Assembly (NCBI GenBank): GCA_917880885.1
Contig: OU862923.1
Coordinates: forward strand, 20,062,770 to 20,126,769
Source of the DNA: Limnephilus marmoratus
Taxonomy: Eukaryota; Arthropoda; Insecta; Trichoptera; Limnephilidae
DNA length: 64,000 bases
Direction of reading: 5' to 3'
Part shown: piece after piece, positions 33,726 to 46,550 of the stretch
Position numbering within the stretch: the first letter of the stretch is position 1
Layout: each line of letters opens with the position of its first letter
Made by a program: the position numbers and the translations under genes
Notes under the pieces: model-generated
The model's database searches: none
The model's input: the letters and a program-made list of their open reading frames with translations, nothing else
What the model was told of the DNA's origin: nothing

Positions 33726-34779
33726 CGTTGTTATTATTATTATTATATACATATATTTTTAATAATTTCTGTGTTATGCGTCAATGATGTACTTCATTAT
33801 AATACGACTTCACATAATATTATTTTAACAAGCGTTCTCAAAATATGACAACAAAATACGCATTTTCAGTAACTCATTCGCACTCGACCATTTATAGTAT
33901 TTTAGCACTGCCGCTAAAAGTTCCGTTTTATCCTATTAATACGTAACAAGAATTGATTATGAGAAAGAGCTTTCAACGGAGCTCTTAACGGTGGGCATAA
34001 TATGAATATTATAGTGAGCAGTGTTGTAGAAATGTATAGTTTTACCTTTATTTTTACACTGTGACTGATATTATTTACATAGACAAAAAGTCTTTTGTAT
34101 AACTTTATCCGATTACACAGATATTTTTTAAACTACCGAGATATTCTACAAAAAACATCTAATAGCAATTTGTGTTTGTACAGCAAAAGTTGAAGTTCAG
34201 GTCTCTGTTAATAAAATTTAAAGTTAGTAATACAATCATTTTAAATCTTTTTTGATTTGTCAGATAAAAGTTTAGATTTCTCAGAATAAAAACACTGGCA
34301 GAGTTTTTGCTCCTTTATCGATTGGAAGTCTTATCGTTGATGGTGGAAATGGGTGGGTTGCTGCTAAGTGGTATGGCTAATAACAAAATTGGTCCTCTGC
34401 TTTATTGAAGCCTCTTGCGTGACAAAACAACTTTGTGGTACTCGGGTTATTTTTGTTTTTCTTGGTGGGAACACGCAGCTTTATTTGTTGTGGCATGGTT
34501 TTGTCGTGGATTGATTGTTTATGGTATATTTATAAAAGGTTTTATATTGGTCTCATTTTCTTTAAAAATAAATTGAGTTTTATTTTTGTCACTTGATTAC
34601 TTTTATATTTTTCCCTCATATTATTATTACAGTTTTGCCTTTTTATGTTGTGTGCGTATAAAGTCTAACTTTTTTTTTGTACATATCGTTTCTTATTTTT
34701 AAAAACTTTCTGATTAATTTTATGAAAAGCTTGGTGGACCTATTTTATTTTTGACTATTTATGCTGAATTTTTTAAGTG
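33726..34779. other. Unassigned sequence, probably CASK intron
   Basis: AT-rich with a short TTATTA run; nothing recognised. Confidence 0.35.
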
Positions 34780-34848
34780 AAAACTTTTTTAGTACCGTTG
34801 TTATTTGAAACTAAAAAGCGATACTAAAAAGAGACAAACACAGTTGTA
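34780..34848 (-). repeat. Family Z repeat, short partial copy
   Basis: Matches the AGTACCGTTGT..ATTTGAAA block and GCGATACTAAAAAGAGACAA of the copy at 3640-3720. Abuts Penelope-like sequence. Confidence 0.5.
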
Positions 34849-34879
34849 TTTAAGAAATATCCTGCTTCATCAATAAATA

Positions 34880-35363
34880 CACATATAAATGAAACAATTT
34901 TACTTTGTTTGAACCACTTATATATTTGAGTAAATCCGACTGGTTTCGGAACGACCGTTCCTTCTTAAGGGCAAGCGTATACTAATTTGACAGTTTCAAA
35001 ATATGGATGGGAACAATGTATTATTATGGTAGGGGTGGAGCCGTTGCTAGGTATAAATGAAGAGCGGGTGGGTAGAGGAACATATCCAATATTGAGCTAT
35101 AAGACAATATTTTATGTTTGTTGATAATAGAATCATTTTTTAAGGGATTTTTTTTTATTTCCAAGGCTCCTAAGTTGTCTAAACGTTTTCCTTTATGATT
35201 TGAAGAATATTTATCCCCGTATTTTTTTCAAAACTATGGTTATTTTCAATGATATGGTTAGCGAACTCAGTTGTTTTTCCAATATAAAATGAGGGACAAT
35301 CTTTACATTTGAGTTTATATATTCCGAAATTAGTCAATTTATGGTCTTTATCTTTCGCATTTG
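34880..35363 (-). pseudogene. Penelope-like element relic with GIY-YIG domain
   Basis: Penelope-like elements encode a reverse transcriptase joined to a GIY-YIG nuclease that nicks the target. On the minus strand, about 35363-35165 reads NFGIYKLKCKDCPSFYIGKT, then a gap relative to the family, then HIIENNHSF and INILQIIKE, then stops. The GIY and YIG signatures and the Cys pair typical of animal Penelope enzymes (C-K-D-C-P) are present, but the middle of the domain is deleted. The 3' part (35110-34900) matches the copies at 8 kb and has GAACGGTCGTTCCGAAACC. The reverse transcriptase is missing. Confidence 0.75.
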
Positions 35364-35574
35364 TATCGTGATGGAAATTACTCCATCACAATGCAAACAA
35401 TATTTTCCACTTACTGTGGTGGCAGTAGGAGATTTTCAAATTATTGTCCGGTTATGCCCAGGAATTTTTGTCTTTCTTTTCCCACTCCAACGATCATAAT
35501 AATGTTGGTCGTGCTTTATACCTACAAAGTGTGGCCTTCCATGAAAGTGGAAATTGTGATAGATATATCGCCCT

Positions 35575-35640
35575 TTTTTGTAATATTTACTCCACAAAGC
35601 AGGCCCCGAGAGAAATAATTTCCCTCAGGAATTATTTAAT
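35575..35640 (-). repeat. Tail fragment of retroposon family X / its LINE
   Basis: Reverse complement reads CCTGAGGGAAATTATTTCTC, then GGGGCCTGCTTTGTGGAGT, matching the family X tail. The rest of the element is absent. Confidence 0.5.
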
Positions 35641-37430
35641 CATTTATGACACGTCTGGACGTTGCCTTTGTCAACAAGTCCACGTTTGAAATCGTCACGT
35701 ACGTCAATAATACATTTTTGTTAATTGTCACGTATTCGTAAAAAGGATATATTTTACTTTGTGGCTTGCCATAATTACAATATTAACACATTAATTTGTT
35801 TTAAACCGCTTTATTTTATCACAATACGGAATAACATATATTTTAACTTATATTTTGTTTTATATATTTCGTGTTAAAAATGGTTTTAATCAAATTGTCG
35901 TGTTTTTGTTTCAGTTTTAAAAATAACAAATTTATTTATTAGTTCACAAAAGCATATTATGAATGTAAACAAACAAAAAAATTGATGATTAGTACATATG
36001 ATAAATAAATCTACCTATTTCAGTGCGTTTCAGTTTGTTTGTGCGTCAAATGTGGATATTAAAATATTATAAATATAATTAGTTTCACAGGAAATAAATA
36101 TTGACAACAGTGTTGACACATCACCTTACGAGTAGGTATTTATCATTTAAAATCTGACTTATTTGTTTTTGCTTTTGAGAGTCTAAAACATGTCGTAATG
36201 CCGGAACAAAATAAAATAGATGTATTCTTGGATGAAATTTGTTAGTAAAACTTTAATAGTATTTTTTTATATTTATTTATTAATTTTTTATTTAATATAA
36301 CATTGTTTGTTTTCAAATGGTCTTATAGCCGAAACAACTGACACAATAATAAAATACTAAAATACTTACAGAACTTTAAATTAAACTTTAAAAAAATTAA
36401 ATGAAGTTCTACGAATTAAACACAAAAACAATTGATACTTTAACAGGATGTTAAAATTTTTGCCTAATTGCCGAATTGTAAAAAATCGCCTTCTTAGATT
36501 GGAAATTCAATTTACGAAGAGTGAATACTGTTTCCAACTCTTCCAGCAGCATACATCTTATAAGATGCATGCTTTGGACAATAATAGTCACCTAATGTAC
36601 CACTCCTGCTGTCCCATTACTCCTTATTCAAACTTATTTGCTCTTTTGGGGATAGTCTTTGTTCAGCGCCAAAAACTAAGAGTTGCACTGACAACAAATG
36701 CGGGTGTCCATTATTTAACCATTGATTTCCTCTACTGAATGAAAGAATCGAATTAAAAGTTTTAAAGTTATACAGCCTTACTCATAATGAAAACCTAACA
36801 CGGCGCTGTAGCGTCGCGTTACCCTACATTGCTCAGGTTAAAAATCTGTACTCATAATCATAAATTTTCTCAATATTAATCATTGAGGTATAATAAATAG
36901 AGAAGCAAACTTCATTACCGCGCTTCAAAAAAAGCGTAACCATTCTAAAACCGCGCCGACGTAGCTCTGAGAACACGAAACATTTTAACAAAAATATATT
37001 TGTCTCACTTACACAAGTCACGAGAATAACACCGCCGCCAGGATTAGATAAAGACAGAAACCCAAACCTGTGATGGCGCGGTAGTGTTGCAAACCTTATG
37101 AAATTTTACCCAAAATAAGCAATTAAATAGAGGGGTTTTTTAACGTTAGTTTGTAATAAGATAAACTAATTTAAATTATTTTAAATATGTGTTTTTTTTT
37201 TATTATATGACTAAAACTAAGCATAACTAATGAAATAATTAAGACATTTTTTGTTTAAATATTTTGTATGTTACCAATAGACATTACAAAACTAACAGTA
37301 TCTGAAACCTATGCGGAGAACAGTGGCGCACCCAGAAAAAACATTCGGGGGGGGGGGGGTTTACAAAACATAAAATGCATGCTGTATCCATAACTATTCA
37401 AACGTGTATATACTAATATACAGTGTATAT
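35641..37430. other. Unassigned sequence
   Basis: An open frame at 36448-36738 (+) is unrecognised. Near 36772 CAGCCTTACTCATAATG resembles the family 1 element end for 10 nt only. A poly(G) run of 13 lies near 37349. No gene called. Confidence 0.4.
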
Positions 37431-37648
37431 CAGAGGTTCCTAGCCTTATCTGGCTCACTGCGCACTATCCAAGTATAGTATTCTTTTTAACGCCCCTCCC
37501 CTCTTCATTATGAAATGCGAGACAATACGCATAGAAAAAGCGCCGCAGGCGAAATTTTTTTTAATGTGAAAGTTTTATTACATTTGCAAGGGGAAGCTCA
37601 TCAACGTCCCAATCAGTGGTGCGATATCGCCCCACTTGGGAATCACTG
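37431..37648. mobile_element. hAT-type MITE
   Basis: The left end CAGAGGTTCC faces the right end GGGAATCACTG, a common hAT terminal pattern. Flanks GTGTATAT and GTCTAAAT agree at six of eight positions, compatible with an old 8-bp duplication. 218 bp. Confidence 0.6.
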
Positions 37649-39292
37649 GTCTAAATAAACAAAACAACCATTAAATTAAATTTTAAATGACAAGAATTTT
37701 TTTTTTAAGTAGGCTCGAGTACATTTCTTCGCGCGGTGCGAAATTATTTGACTCTGAATAAGCCATGACAGTTTACATCAGCAATTAATATAATTATAAA
37801 ATTATGTACCTAACATAAAATAAATATTATAAAACAATATTAAAATTTACTAAACCAAAGTTAAATATATTCATCAAGGGACTAGTGCACGCAAATTTCA
37901 GGTTTCTAAAAATGTGAAATACACGAAATATTTAAAATCAAAGGTTACCTCCATAGTCACTTATTACATAAATGATGTATTCTCCCATTAATATGGGAAA
38001 ACCAAAATGTCTTTTTAGTGGCAACACTGAACCTATATTATGGAATTTGACATTTTATTTCAATTTCTGTGCTTTTTAAGTAAATATGAATATGTAAACA
38101 ATAAAGTTACTTGTGGAAAGTAATTCCGCTTGATTTATTATGTTTTTCTGACCTTGAATTACACTTCTTCACGACGCATTTAACCATTTTAAAGATAGTT
38201 TTGATCGCGTACCGTTCGGTTGAACTTGGTCGGCGTCTCAGTGAGCACTAAACTGACATTAGCTGAGCATCTGCTTTTGGACATATGTACGGTGGCAACG
38301 CTTTGGCGCGGTCATTAGTCATCTATGTATATATATCAATGATATTAATCGTCAGCTGGATTATGGGTTATGATTTTTTTACGGTAGCAACACTCTGCTC
38401 CAAAGCTGAAAAACGCGGTCAATTTGGCATTTCACCGCGTGTTACCAACCTCACGTTTATTCAAACGTCAAAATGTTATTCAAAGAAATTGTTTTGTGTT
38501 TCACATTTTAAAAATAACTAAGAATTGACAAAAAGAACTTGGAGATCGGTAGATATTTTGCCACCCCGTTTATTGTTCACATCCAACTGCGGTCGTACCA
38601 AGTCCCATGTTAAGTTTTGTAAATCTATATTTGGACCTAAAATCTCCTTTCGTAAGTGCCGCAAATGGATCGTACCTTTTTTGTACCTTTTTGGTAGCCG
38701 TGGTGCACGAATGCCGCGAATACGGTCAATATTTGCCAAAGCTCCATTCAAAACGTCAAGATTCTCAAAAAAGTTCGTTCGCCATTTCAAAAGTTATACC
38801 TACTACCGTACACTGCCGTAGTACCGAGTTAACCCTGGTGATCGGGTGGTTTAAATTCTGACAGCTACCCGTATAGCGACGGGGTAAGAAAACGCGCATG
38901 CGCGCGGTTTACCTACCATTATGAGTAACAATTTCACCTAACCCGTTCTTGCTCTCGTGGTGTTATTACTTTGCGATTATGATTTAGAGTATTTAGACTG
39001 ATTTAGTTTTTAGTTCAAAACTACTAATTTACACAATTTATGTGTACAAAAGTGAATATTTTTTTAAGAATTTTTACAATTATTTTATTTGGTTTATTTT
39101 ATTTGGTTTATTTAAACAAAAAATAATCAGATACATTAATATAATTAAATACATTTAAATTGTCGGTTTATACCATATATTATTATTATTATATGTAGTG
39201 CTTTTAGGATTGAAATTTCATATTTTTGAAGGAACGTAGGTATTACGTATTACAATTTAAAGTAAATTGTGGAAATAAATTACCAAGCTCCC
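37649..39292. other. Unassigned sequence with overlapping open frames at 38.5-38.8 kb
   Basis: Frames at 38518-38790 (-) and 38525-38861 (+) overlap on opposite strands. I do not recognise either. Nothing else assigned. Confidence 0.35.
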
Positions 39293-39556
39293 AGACTCTC
39301 CACCCATTTAAGACTCCAAAGATTAAGATGGGCCGGACATGTGCACCGAATGCCAAGCACACGAGTACCGAAGAAGGTTCTGACAGGACACCCGTGAGGT
39401 AAACGAAAGGCGGGCAGACCTAGACTGAGATGGGAGGATGATGTCAGGAAGGATGCAAGAGGATTACTCCAGGTTGCAGATTGGAAGAAGACGGCCGAGG
39501 ACAGAGGGCGGTGGAGGCTTATTTTGAAGGAGGCCAAGGCTCGAAATGGGCTGTAG
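39293..39556 (+). pseudogene. Non-LTR retrotransposon C-terminal relic (second RTE-like family)
   Basis: The frame reads LRLQRLRWAGHVHRMPSTRV, GKRKAGRPRLRWEDDVRKD, then ADWKKTAEDRGRWRLILKEA. This is the conserved LRW-x-GH-V-x-RM...GRP-x-x-RW-x-D...DR-x-x-W block found after the reverse transcriptase in many RTE- and R1-type elements. One stop interrupts it, and upstream domains are absent. It differs from the LRWFGHVERM family at 52.8 kb. Confidence 0.75.
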
Positions 39557-39601
39557 CGCCATTGAAGAAGAAGTGGAAATAAATGTACTTCAGATAAGTT
39601 A

Positions 39602-39767
39602 GGGAACGTACCCATACTACGTGACACGTTTAGGGGGAGGGGTCTTCAAAATGTCACGCTCGGTACAAATGAGCGGCGGGCTGCTTAGGTTTTTGGTCAC
39701 CGGGGGGGGGGGGGGGGGGGGGGGTTAAAATTGCAAAAAGTTGGTCACGTAGTATGGGTACGTTCCC
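39602..39767. mobile_element. Tourist-like MITE with a long G-tract
   Basis: GGGAACGTACCCATACTACG and CGTAGTATGGGTACGTTCCC are perfect inverses flanked by TTA (39599-39601 and 39768-39770), fitting PIF/Harbinger. A G-run of more than 20 lies near 39703-39724. 166 bp. Confidence 0.85.
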
Positions 39768-39770
39768 TTA

Positions 39771-41968
39771 TTGGTTAACATTCAGTACCTACAAAAAGAA
39801 ATCCTTCGATTTTGCAATGTATGTGATTTTTATAAAATCATTTTGTTGGTTTATTTTTCGCATATTTGTTCAGTTGACCTTTTGATAGCTTTTCCGGTAG
39901 TTATCCTTCCTGTTTATTTCGTCGTACGGAGGACCTTTTTTCTTCGTTTTATTCATCTCATATGCTATTATCTTCGCACACAATAGATATGTTGCCTGAC
40001 TGAATCTTACCGGATGTTACTTCTTTCACCAATTTTCGGAACTTCTTTTTACGGATGAAATATTCAAATTAGCAAATGTATTTCAAAATACATTTTTTTC
40101 TTTTACAAAAATTTGTTTACATCACATGTCTTAGGTCCTAAAGAATATCCTAAGACTTAGGATATTCAAATTGTATTACAGCCTTTGTGATTGAATTCCA
40201 GTTTTTAATCGGTCGGTTTCATCGCAAGCGCAGACCAGGAACGAATTGCTTGTTGTAAAATGCTTGTGACGATACTAATATTTACTTTAGAAGGGACCTT
40301 TCCAAGAGACGGGCATTATGCCTACTACAAGTTCTTTTCCTTTCAACAGAGCTAAAAATAGCGTGTTCGGTTTAACGACAGAGAAAATGCATGAACGGCC
40401 TCTTTCACCGATTAATCCGAGCGAACGCAAATTAAAAATATAACCGTTGAAGAGACTTAATCATTTCCATATAACTGCGTGTAACTATATTATTTTAGTT
40501 GAAAGTTTACGAATTGCTAATAGGAAAATTCCTTGAGATTAGAAAATTGTAAAACCAGTTGCTTCGATCTTCCGAGAAATGTGCCGATAAAACATACTGG
40601 TTGCAATTGATTGCTAGAATAAATTCCTCGTGCGGCCATGCGCCTGGCACTTCTCAAGCAATAAATAAAAAACCTCCATCAAGAGTTCGAGGTCTAATAA
40701 GAAGACAGTTCTAATTTCACAAAATATAATATAAATGTGATAAATTTACGAGAACGATTTTTTTTAATGAATACCAAAATTCAAAACATGGAAAGCTTAA
40801 AATTTAATTTTGGGTCAAAAAAAATCTTCAATTGGGCCACATGTTGAGTAATCCAATCCTGATTTAGAGCATAATAAAGTACAAGATGTACGAAAACGTC
40901 AATTTTGCAAGTCAAAAGAGCATGAGTACCGGGTATTTTATTTCAGATGCCACCAATGTACCCTATTGCAGTGTGAAACGTACGAAAAAGTCTTAAATAT
41001 CAGAAGTGATGTTTTTACTTTGATTTGTAATAAGAATAATTTGGTTTATTTCATTTTTTATATCAATATCCACTTAATTGTAGAAATTCTGGACTGTTTA
41101 GAATTCCCCCCGCATTCCGGATGAAGGCCTATATTTCCGGACTTGTCCGGAAAATTCCGGACGTATGGCAACCCTACTTGTGGGCATGTTTCCTGATCCA
41201 AATATTTGTCCAATTTGAGCCTGTATTTCCATACAAAACTGTGTTTTCGTACTGTATACGAGTACTTTTGGTGTTATATTATTTATTCTACGTTTGAAAC
41301 GAACAGCTATAAAAGTACTGCTGAAGTTCTTGAAGGGAATCCACCAGTACATTTGGTATATAATATCTAATAGGTTTCCAAGTCGAAGTGTTTGTCTAAA
41401 TCTTTGTATGCCAAATGGCTGTGAACATTACACCACTTTAGACTGTTTCCCGTCTACCCCTTTAATTGATAGCCTGCCGATTTATCGTAAAGACTCCCGT
41501 GAAACGGAAGTAGTAGTTTTCTTGTGACGATCAAACTATCATGGATATGTTCCAATAATTGTAATATCAAACCAATGACGTACCTGAAAGTTTTTGGTGG
41601 ATTGAAAAATTTTAATAAGTAAACCGACTTCAAGCCAGGTAAAATTAATCAAGTAAAAATACCAACGTGATTTTTAGATAAGTAATTTCACGAGCTAACA
41701 AATAAAATGTAATAATTATGTACAAAATCTTAAATAGTTACTCATTAAAAATATGTTCATACTATTCTTTCAATTTAATTCGTATTCCAAATTACCCTTT
41801 ACTCAATATAAACTAATAAAAGTTCTATTTGAAATTTACTTTAAAATTACTCGTAAAATTATTGATTATTACAAATCACGTCACTTACTTAATTTTAAAA
41901 CACTGTTGTTTGACTGTCCTAAAATGGGAATCATCCTAGTTGGGCAGTCAAAACGTTTTATAAATTAA
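39771..41968. other. Unassigned sequence
   Basis: Several short open frames without recognisable domains. Around 41110-41165 TTCCGGAC repeats occur in both orientations (CCGGACTTGTCCGG), probably an old MITE. No gene called. Confidence 0.4.
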
Positions 41969-43141
41969 CAGCCTTACTAAAAAACCCAGTGAAAATTTTA
42001 TTCAATTGACAAACGGCCGCGGATGTGAAAACATTACTAATTAAAAAATTGTTCATGGAAAAAATACACTTGGTTTACACGGCCTGAGAGGGTAGTTTAT
42101 CTCTGTTTTATTAATGATGATAGAACGTTGTTTGGAATTTTTCCAAAGTATTTTGAATGTTCTATATATTTCTTATTTTTGAAGGTGTCGTAAAAACAAA
42201 TACCATTTATGAAAACTAGATAAAATTACCTTTTAGATTTGTGTATTTGAAATACACTTTAGTTTTCAAAAACTGCCATATTTTAAGATTCAAACTCGGA
42301 AAAAAATGGAAAAAAATTTCCTCCCAAAACATTTTTGACCAAAATGTAGAGAAATTAAAAAAAAATCAAAACTTCTTTTTTATCGCCAAAAAAATAACTT
42401 AGAAAAATACCGACATTTAAAAAAGATTTCTTGCATCTCTAAAGACGTTAATTTCTTTGATACGTTTACGAACACATGTATTAGATATTAATATTATAAA
42501 AAATTATCACTTTTAAGAAATTCTCTTAAAATAAAGAACTTAAAATGTAAATTTTATTCTTTAAGTAACCTATAAAACAATATTCTGACAGTTCAACTTT
42601 GAAAGTACGGCGTTTGTACAATAACTTGATTAAACTGATGTAAACCACACAAATAATATGGTAAATATATCAATTATGTGAACAGAAGAGTAAATTCGTC
42701 ACTACAATAGAAATTATTTAGTAAAATCACAACATTTAGGCACTAACAAAATTTTCCATATCCCGCCATAAACACACCGAACTGTTTTGTCATCGCGGGC
42801 CGATATGCACAGGCGCGCCAATAATGCCCCCAGCGGAGAAGAATTAAAACAACATTGTTTCCTAGGAATTTATTTTTATTTTTATTATTGAATTTTTTTA
42901 TTTTTTGGTACAGTACATACAATATAACATACATAAATATAATGAAAGTATATAAAAAATAAAACTTAATACAATTATTAAAACCATATACAACGTTGTC
43001 AGATCTTAAATGCATTTTAACAGCGTGACCACGTAAGAAACGTTATTGGTAATAAAACGTGTTTTAGTGTATACGAGGTTTATTTATGTTATTGCAATAA
43101 CACAGTTAATCGGTCGCGCTGTGTTTTTTTTTGTAAGGCTG
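41969..43141. mobile_element. Non-autonomous TIR DNA element, family 1, copy B
   Basis: Begins CAGCCTTACTAAAAAACCCA and ends in TTTTTTTTTGTAAGGCTG. Long interior blocks match 783-1820, e.g. TTTTGAAGGTGTCGTAAAAA. It is longer than copy A by about 135 bp, partly from an insertion near 42020-42130 and a different central section. AA flanks both sides. Confidence 0.72.
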
Positions 43142-43289
43142 AATGTGTATCAAATGTACCTATAATCTTGTACTAAATAAATAAAATAAAATAAGGCCCA
43201 TCTAAAGATGCTGTCAGAAGTAAAAGTTAACTTTTCTATTTAATTTTATTTGACAACCTTTATTTCATTATACAAAAAAAAACGGTTCC

Positions 43290-43475
43290 ATGCCTACTCA
43301 GAATGAAACCAACTCAGAAAGGTCATTAAAAGCTATGTAAAATAATTTAAAAATAGCCGGTAACCCTAACTTAACTTAGCCTATTTAACCATTTTTTTAT
43401 ATTTTTTTATATCACTCTTAATGACCTTTCTGCGATGCTTCTGAGTTGGTGTCATTCTGAGTTAGCCGGTCACCA
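43290..43475. repeat. Foldback with CTCAGAATGA..ACCAACTCAGAA arms
   Basis: The arms at about 43299-43340 and 43416-43470 are inverses, sharing ACTCAGAATGA and AGAAAGGTCATTAA. A second partial repeat inside the right arm (GCGATGCTTCTGAG) breaks the symmetry. Probably a small MITE. Confidence 0.6.
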
Positions 43476-43482
43476 AAAAAAA

Positions 43483-43695
43483 AACATGCGCAGTTCACCC
43501 GGGGCAGAAGTGAAACCTTCAGAAAACTAAAGTAGGGGAGGTTACGAAGCACCGCACAAATAGGAGACCGATTATTCTATCTCATTCTCTCGCAGGCTAA
43601 ATCCTATAGATATACGTGTTTGTCTCTTTTTAGTGTGGCTTTTTCGTTTCATCGAGTTTCAAATCACAACGGTGCTAAAGAAATAGTGAAAAATA
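43483..43695 (+). repeat. Family Z dispersed repeat, copy 2
   Basis: Matches 59373-59622 through GTAGGGGAGGTTACGAAGCA (there GTGGGGAGGCTACGAAGCA), CTCGCAGGCTAAATCCTATA and TTTCATCGAGTTTCAAATCA. It begins immediately after the foldback at 43290-43475. Confidence 0.68.
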
Positions 43696-44329
43696 TATGG
43701 TTTTCATTTCTCTTCCCAATTTTCCTAAAAAATGGGCGTCGGACAAAAACGAAAAAAAATATTTAAGAATTATTTTATTAAATACCTAGTAAGTGTTTAG
43801 AAACATTAATCTAAAAGGACACTTAACCCCAGCTTTAACAATTTAAAATTTTGTCAATATTTGATACAGTTTCATTATGTTATTTTTCGTTTGTCTGCGT
43901 CTTGTCCATTTCTTAATCCCAAAGGTTTCAAAGATTCGTTCCGCCGCCACGGATGCCGTATCAGGCAATTGGTACGCGGTTCTATAGGTATCCATTTTCA
44001 TCCCCCGATTGGTGCCTACCTACAACCTATAAGCTCCCACAAAGGGTACGGGGAATTGCTTTAGTTAGGAAAATATTTAATTTCGCGACGCACTCAGCCA
44101 TGCACCACTTAAAAATGGCGGAAAGTTTAGTAATCAACCTGAATAATTATTGTAATGCTGTGAAATTTTTAGTGCGATGGGACATTATGTTTGTAAAATG
44201 ATTTTAAAACACATAAAATATATTGATAAATGAGACAGTGGCGACAGCCATGAAGTCTCCTTCAACGGAAGCAATCTTCCGAACAGGCCCTCCTTTGATA
44301 TGCTTGGTGTAACTCTAAGTGACCAGCTC
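43696..44329. other. Unassigned sequence
   Basis: Overlapping open frames at 43861-44201 (+) are unrecognised. Confidence 0.35.
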
Positions 44330-44945
44330 AGATACGAGGCTCCATCGAACCCAGAGTTCAGTTAGCCTCTCGAAAACTGGGCGTACTGTACAAGGCCCGC
44401 AGATACTTAAATAGTACACAACTGCTAACCCTGTACAAATCACTAGTGCGCCCCACGGTTGAATTTGGCAGCCACCTCTGGTCTGGAGCACCAAAATACA
44501 TGAAAAATATCCTCGACTCTGCAGAAACGGGTGGTTCGTTTGATAGATTCTCCCATCTTAACAGACGGATTGCAATCTTGATTGCAATCACAGGCGTCGG
44601 TTGGGAATGCTATCTTGTTCTAACAGTATTTCAATGGAAGATGCTCCGAGGAACTAGCGTATTGATCACGCCAAACGCGTGCCCAACATAAGTTACACAT
44701 ACACGGTTGACATTTGTCACATGAGAACGGTTGGCTTCTCCGATTCGTTCTTGTGTTCAACAGCTCGGCTGTGGAACGATTTGCCGGCCTTTGTGTTTCC
44801 TCCTTCTTACAACGCGGGTCTCTTCAAAACCCATGTTCATTCCTTCCTCTCCTCAAAAACACCCTCCACACAGCGTCTCAGATGACATAGGTTCAGAGGG
44901 AAACTATTTTCTTCGGGGCCTCCTGTGTGGAGTTAATTTTAAAAA
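44330..44945 (+). pseudogene. CR1/jockey-like retrotransposon 3' end, family C
   Basis: Reads in shifting frames: LASRKLGVLYKARRYLNSTQ, then SLVRPTVEFGSHLWSGAPK, then CHMRT and SFLCSTARLWNDLPAFVFP, KTHVHSFLSS, KTPSTQRLR, stop. That is the usual region after the reverse transcriptase to the C-terminus of CR1/jockey proteins. The catalytic domain is lost. The 3' end (CCTCCACACAGCGTCTCAGA to GTGTGGAGTTAA and an A-run) is the same tail carried by family X retroposons. Confidence 0.78.
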
Positions 44946-45050
44946 AAGAAACATTTTTTAGTATAAAACCACGAACAACAGTGTTGCCAACATCGTTCAC
45001 CACAATGTGGTGCAATTACTTTGCCCCGCCTTTGTTTCTTCGTTTACTTT

Positions 45051-45315
45051 CTGTATCTGGAGTAGAAGATGCGCTCAGTGTCTTGCTGGTGTAGGACCAG
45101 CATTCAGAATTGAAACGTTGCTTGAAATGGCTTTAGCCGCGTTTAGTGACCATACCTAAATTGCCAGGTACTTCCGCACCTTCCTCACACCCTTCGGCTT
45201 CGCAAAATACCCCAATTGGGGATGCCACCGTCCCCGGCTCCGGGTCCGGGCCCCAACCTCATTCTATGACTCTGCTTAGCAGGGAACCGTCGGGTCTCTT
45301 GTCCTATATTCACTT
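45051..45315 (+). repeat. Retroposon family Y copy
   Basis: GAGTAGAAGATGCGCTCAGT through CCCCAATTGGGGATGCCACC to a GGGTCTCTTGTCCTATATTC end matches 30730-31008. More diverged, with an extra GC-rich insert near 45236-45290. Confidence 0.65.
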
Positions 45316-45794
45316 TTAAAAATCGTTTTCACAACTACTCCACGTTGAAGTCAAAGTAGTATCCGACCCTCGTCTCACACTTTAAATTTTTATTCCCTTA
45401 ACTTTTTTATTTCTTTTTGCCTTTCTTAATTTCTAAGCGTTTTGTTTGGTGACGGCACTTAAAAGTTTAACGCGTTTTTTCTCAAATTTTATTGAATAAA
45501 TTTGGCTAGTTAGGAAGGCAGTAAGTGCCTATACACTTTCTCGGAACTTTGTTCAAAAGCCATAGAAATTGGGACGAGTTAGTTTTTGGTACCTGCTTAA
45601 GTATCGGAAGCCAGGAAGTTTTTAGCAGCTTTGCCTGTATTAATTCATGGCCTTAGATTAATAAAATGTAAAGGACACATCACGAAGTTAATAATCATGA
45701 ACATGTATAACCACTAGAGTAAAATAGTACTTTCGTTTTCCGAAACGCTTCCTGTGTATTTTGTCGATATTGTATTATTTTGAGTCCGAATGTA

Positions 45795-45955
45795 AAATTT
45801 AGGAGGGAAGTATGTCTACCACCACCCCATGAACCATTTATTAAATAAACAATCCTTCTGCTATAGATTACCCAAAGTGATTCGCTATGCTTCGCTTGAC
45901 AGGGGTGCTCGGTTTCTTGGGGTGAGGTTAACTACATCTTGACGGCAGATGCGTC
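45795..45955 (+). repeat. Retroposon family X, head-only partial copy
   Basis: AGGAGGGAAGTATGTCTACC through GGGGTGAGGTTAACTACATC corresponds to the X head and middle, strongly diverged and without the tail. Confidence 0.55.
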
Positions 45956-46227
45956 TGCCTAATTCTGCTTGGATCGGGAGGGACTGGTCATGTCAGATTT
46001 TCTCGCTATTTTTGTTATTTTGAATCGTGGCTCCGTTTATTCGAAATAGACTCAAAGCAGATATGCATTAATAATAACTTTTGTAATATTTAGTATTTTC
46101 CGTTCGTGCATCTTGTAAGACATTAAGATCCAACTGAGTTTTCTCAACAGATGAGTGTTATTTCAGTTTATTGAAATCAATTTCTTAATATGGTCTTTGT
46201 TGCCTTATCTGACTGCGTTCTCCGAAC

Positions 46228-46550
46228 CATTTTTTTTACATAAATTCCACACAGGAGGCCGTGAGGATAAAAATCCCTCAGGGTCTATGACATCGTTGGG
46301 AATGTTGTGCGGAGGGTCTTTTTATGGAAAGAAAGGGGAGGAAGTTCTGGAAAGGAAAATGGTATGAGTGTTGGGTAAGAATCTGGAGTCAATGTGTCCA
46401 AGAATGGATGTATGAATTCACCTTCATGACGATGGGACGGAGATGAGAGAGCTACTCGGTCACCCCTGCTTTCATCGCTAAACGTAGCGAACCACATCGG
46501 GCTATCCAATAAATGGTTCCCGAGGCGACTGTACCCATCTCTTTGGGATT
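46228..46550 (-). mobile_element. Retroposon family X copy, minus strand
   Basis: Minus strand: head with GGGAACCATTTATTGGATAG, middle partly lost, tail ending CCTCCTGTGTGGAA, with a T-run at 46229-46237 as reversed poly(A). Slightly shortened relative to 17848-18300. Confidence 0.65.

Noticed and set aside
38518..38861. Overlapping frames on opposite strands
   Set aside because: Neither resembles a known protein; mutual overlap suggests chance.
36772..38940. Possible 2.2-kb element bounded by TTACTCATAATG in both orientations
   Set aside because: Only about 12 nt match clearly at the ends and no duplication is visible.
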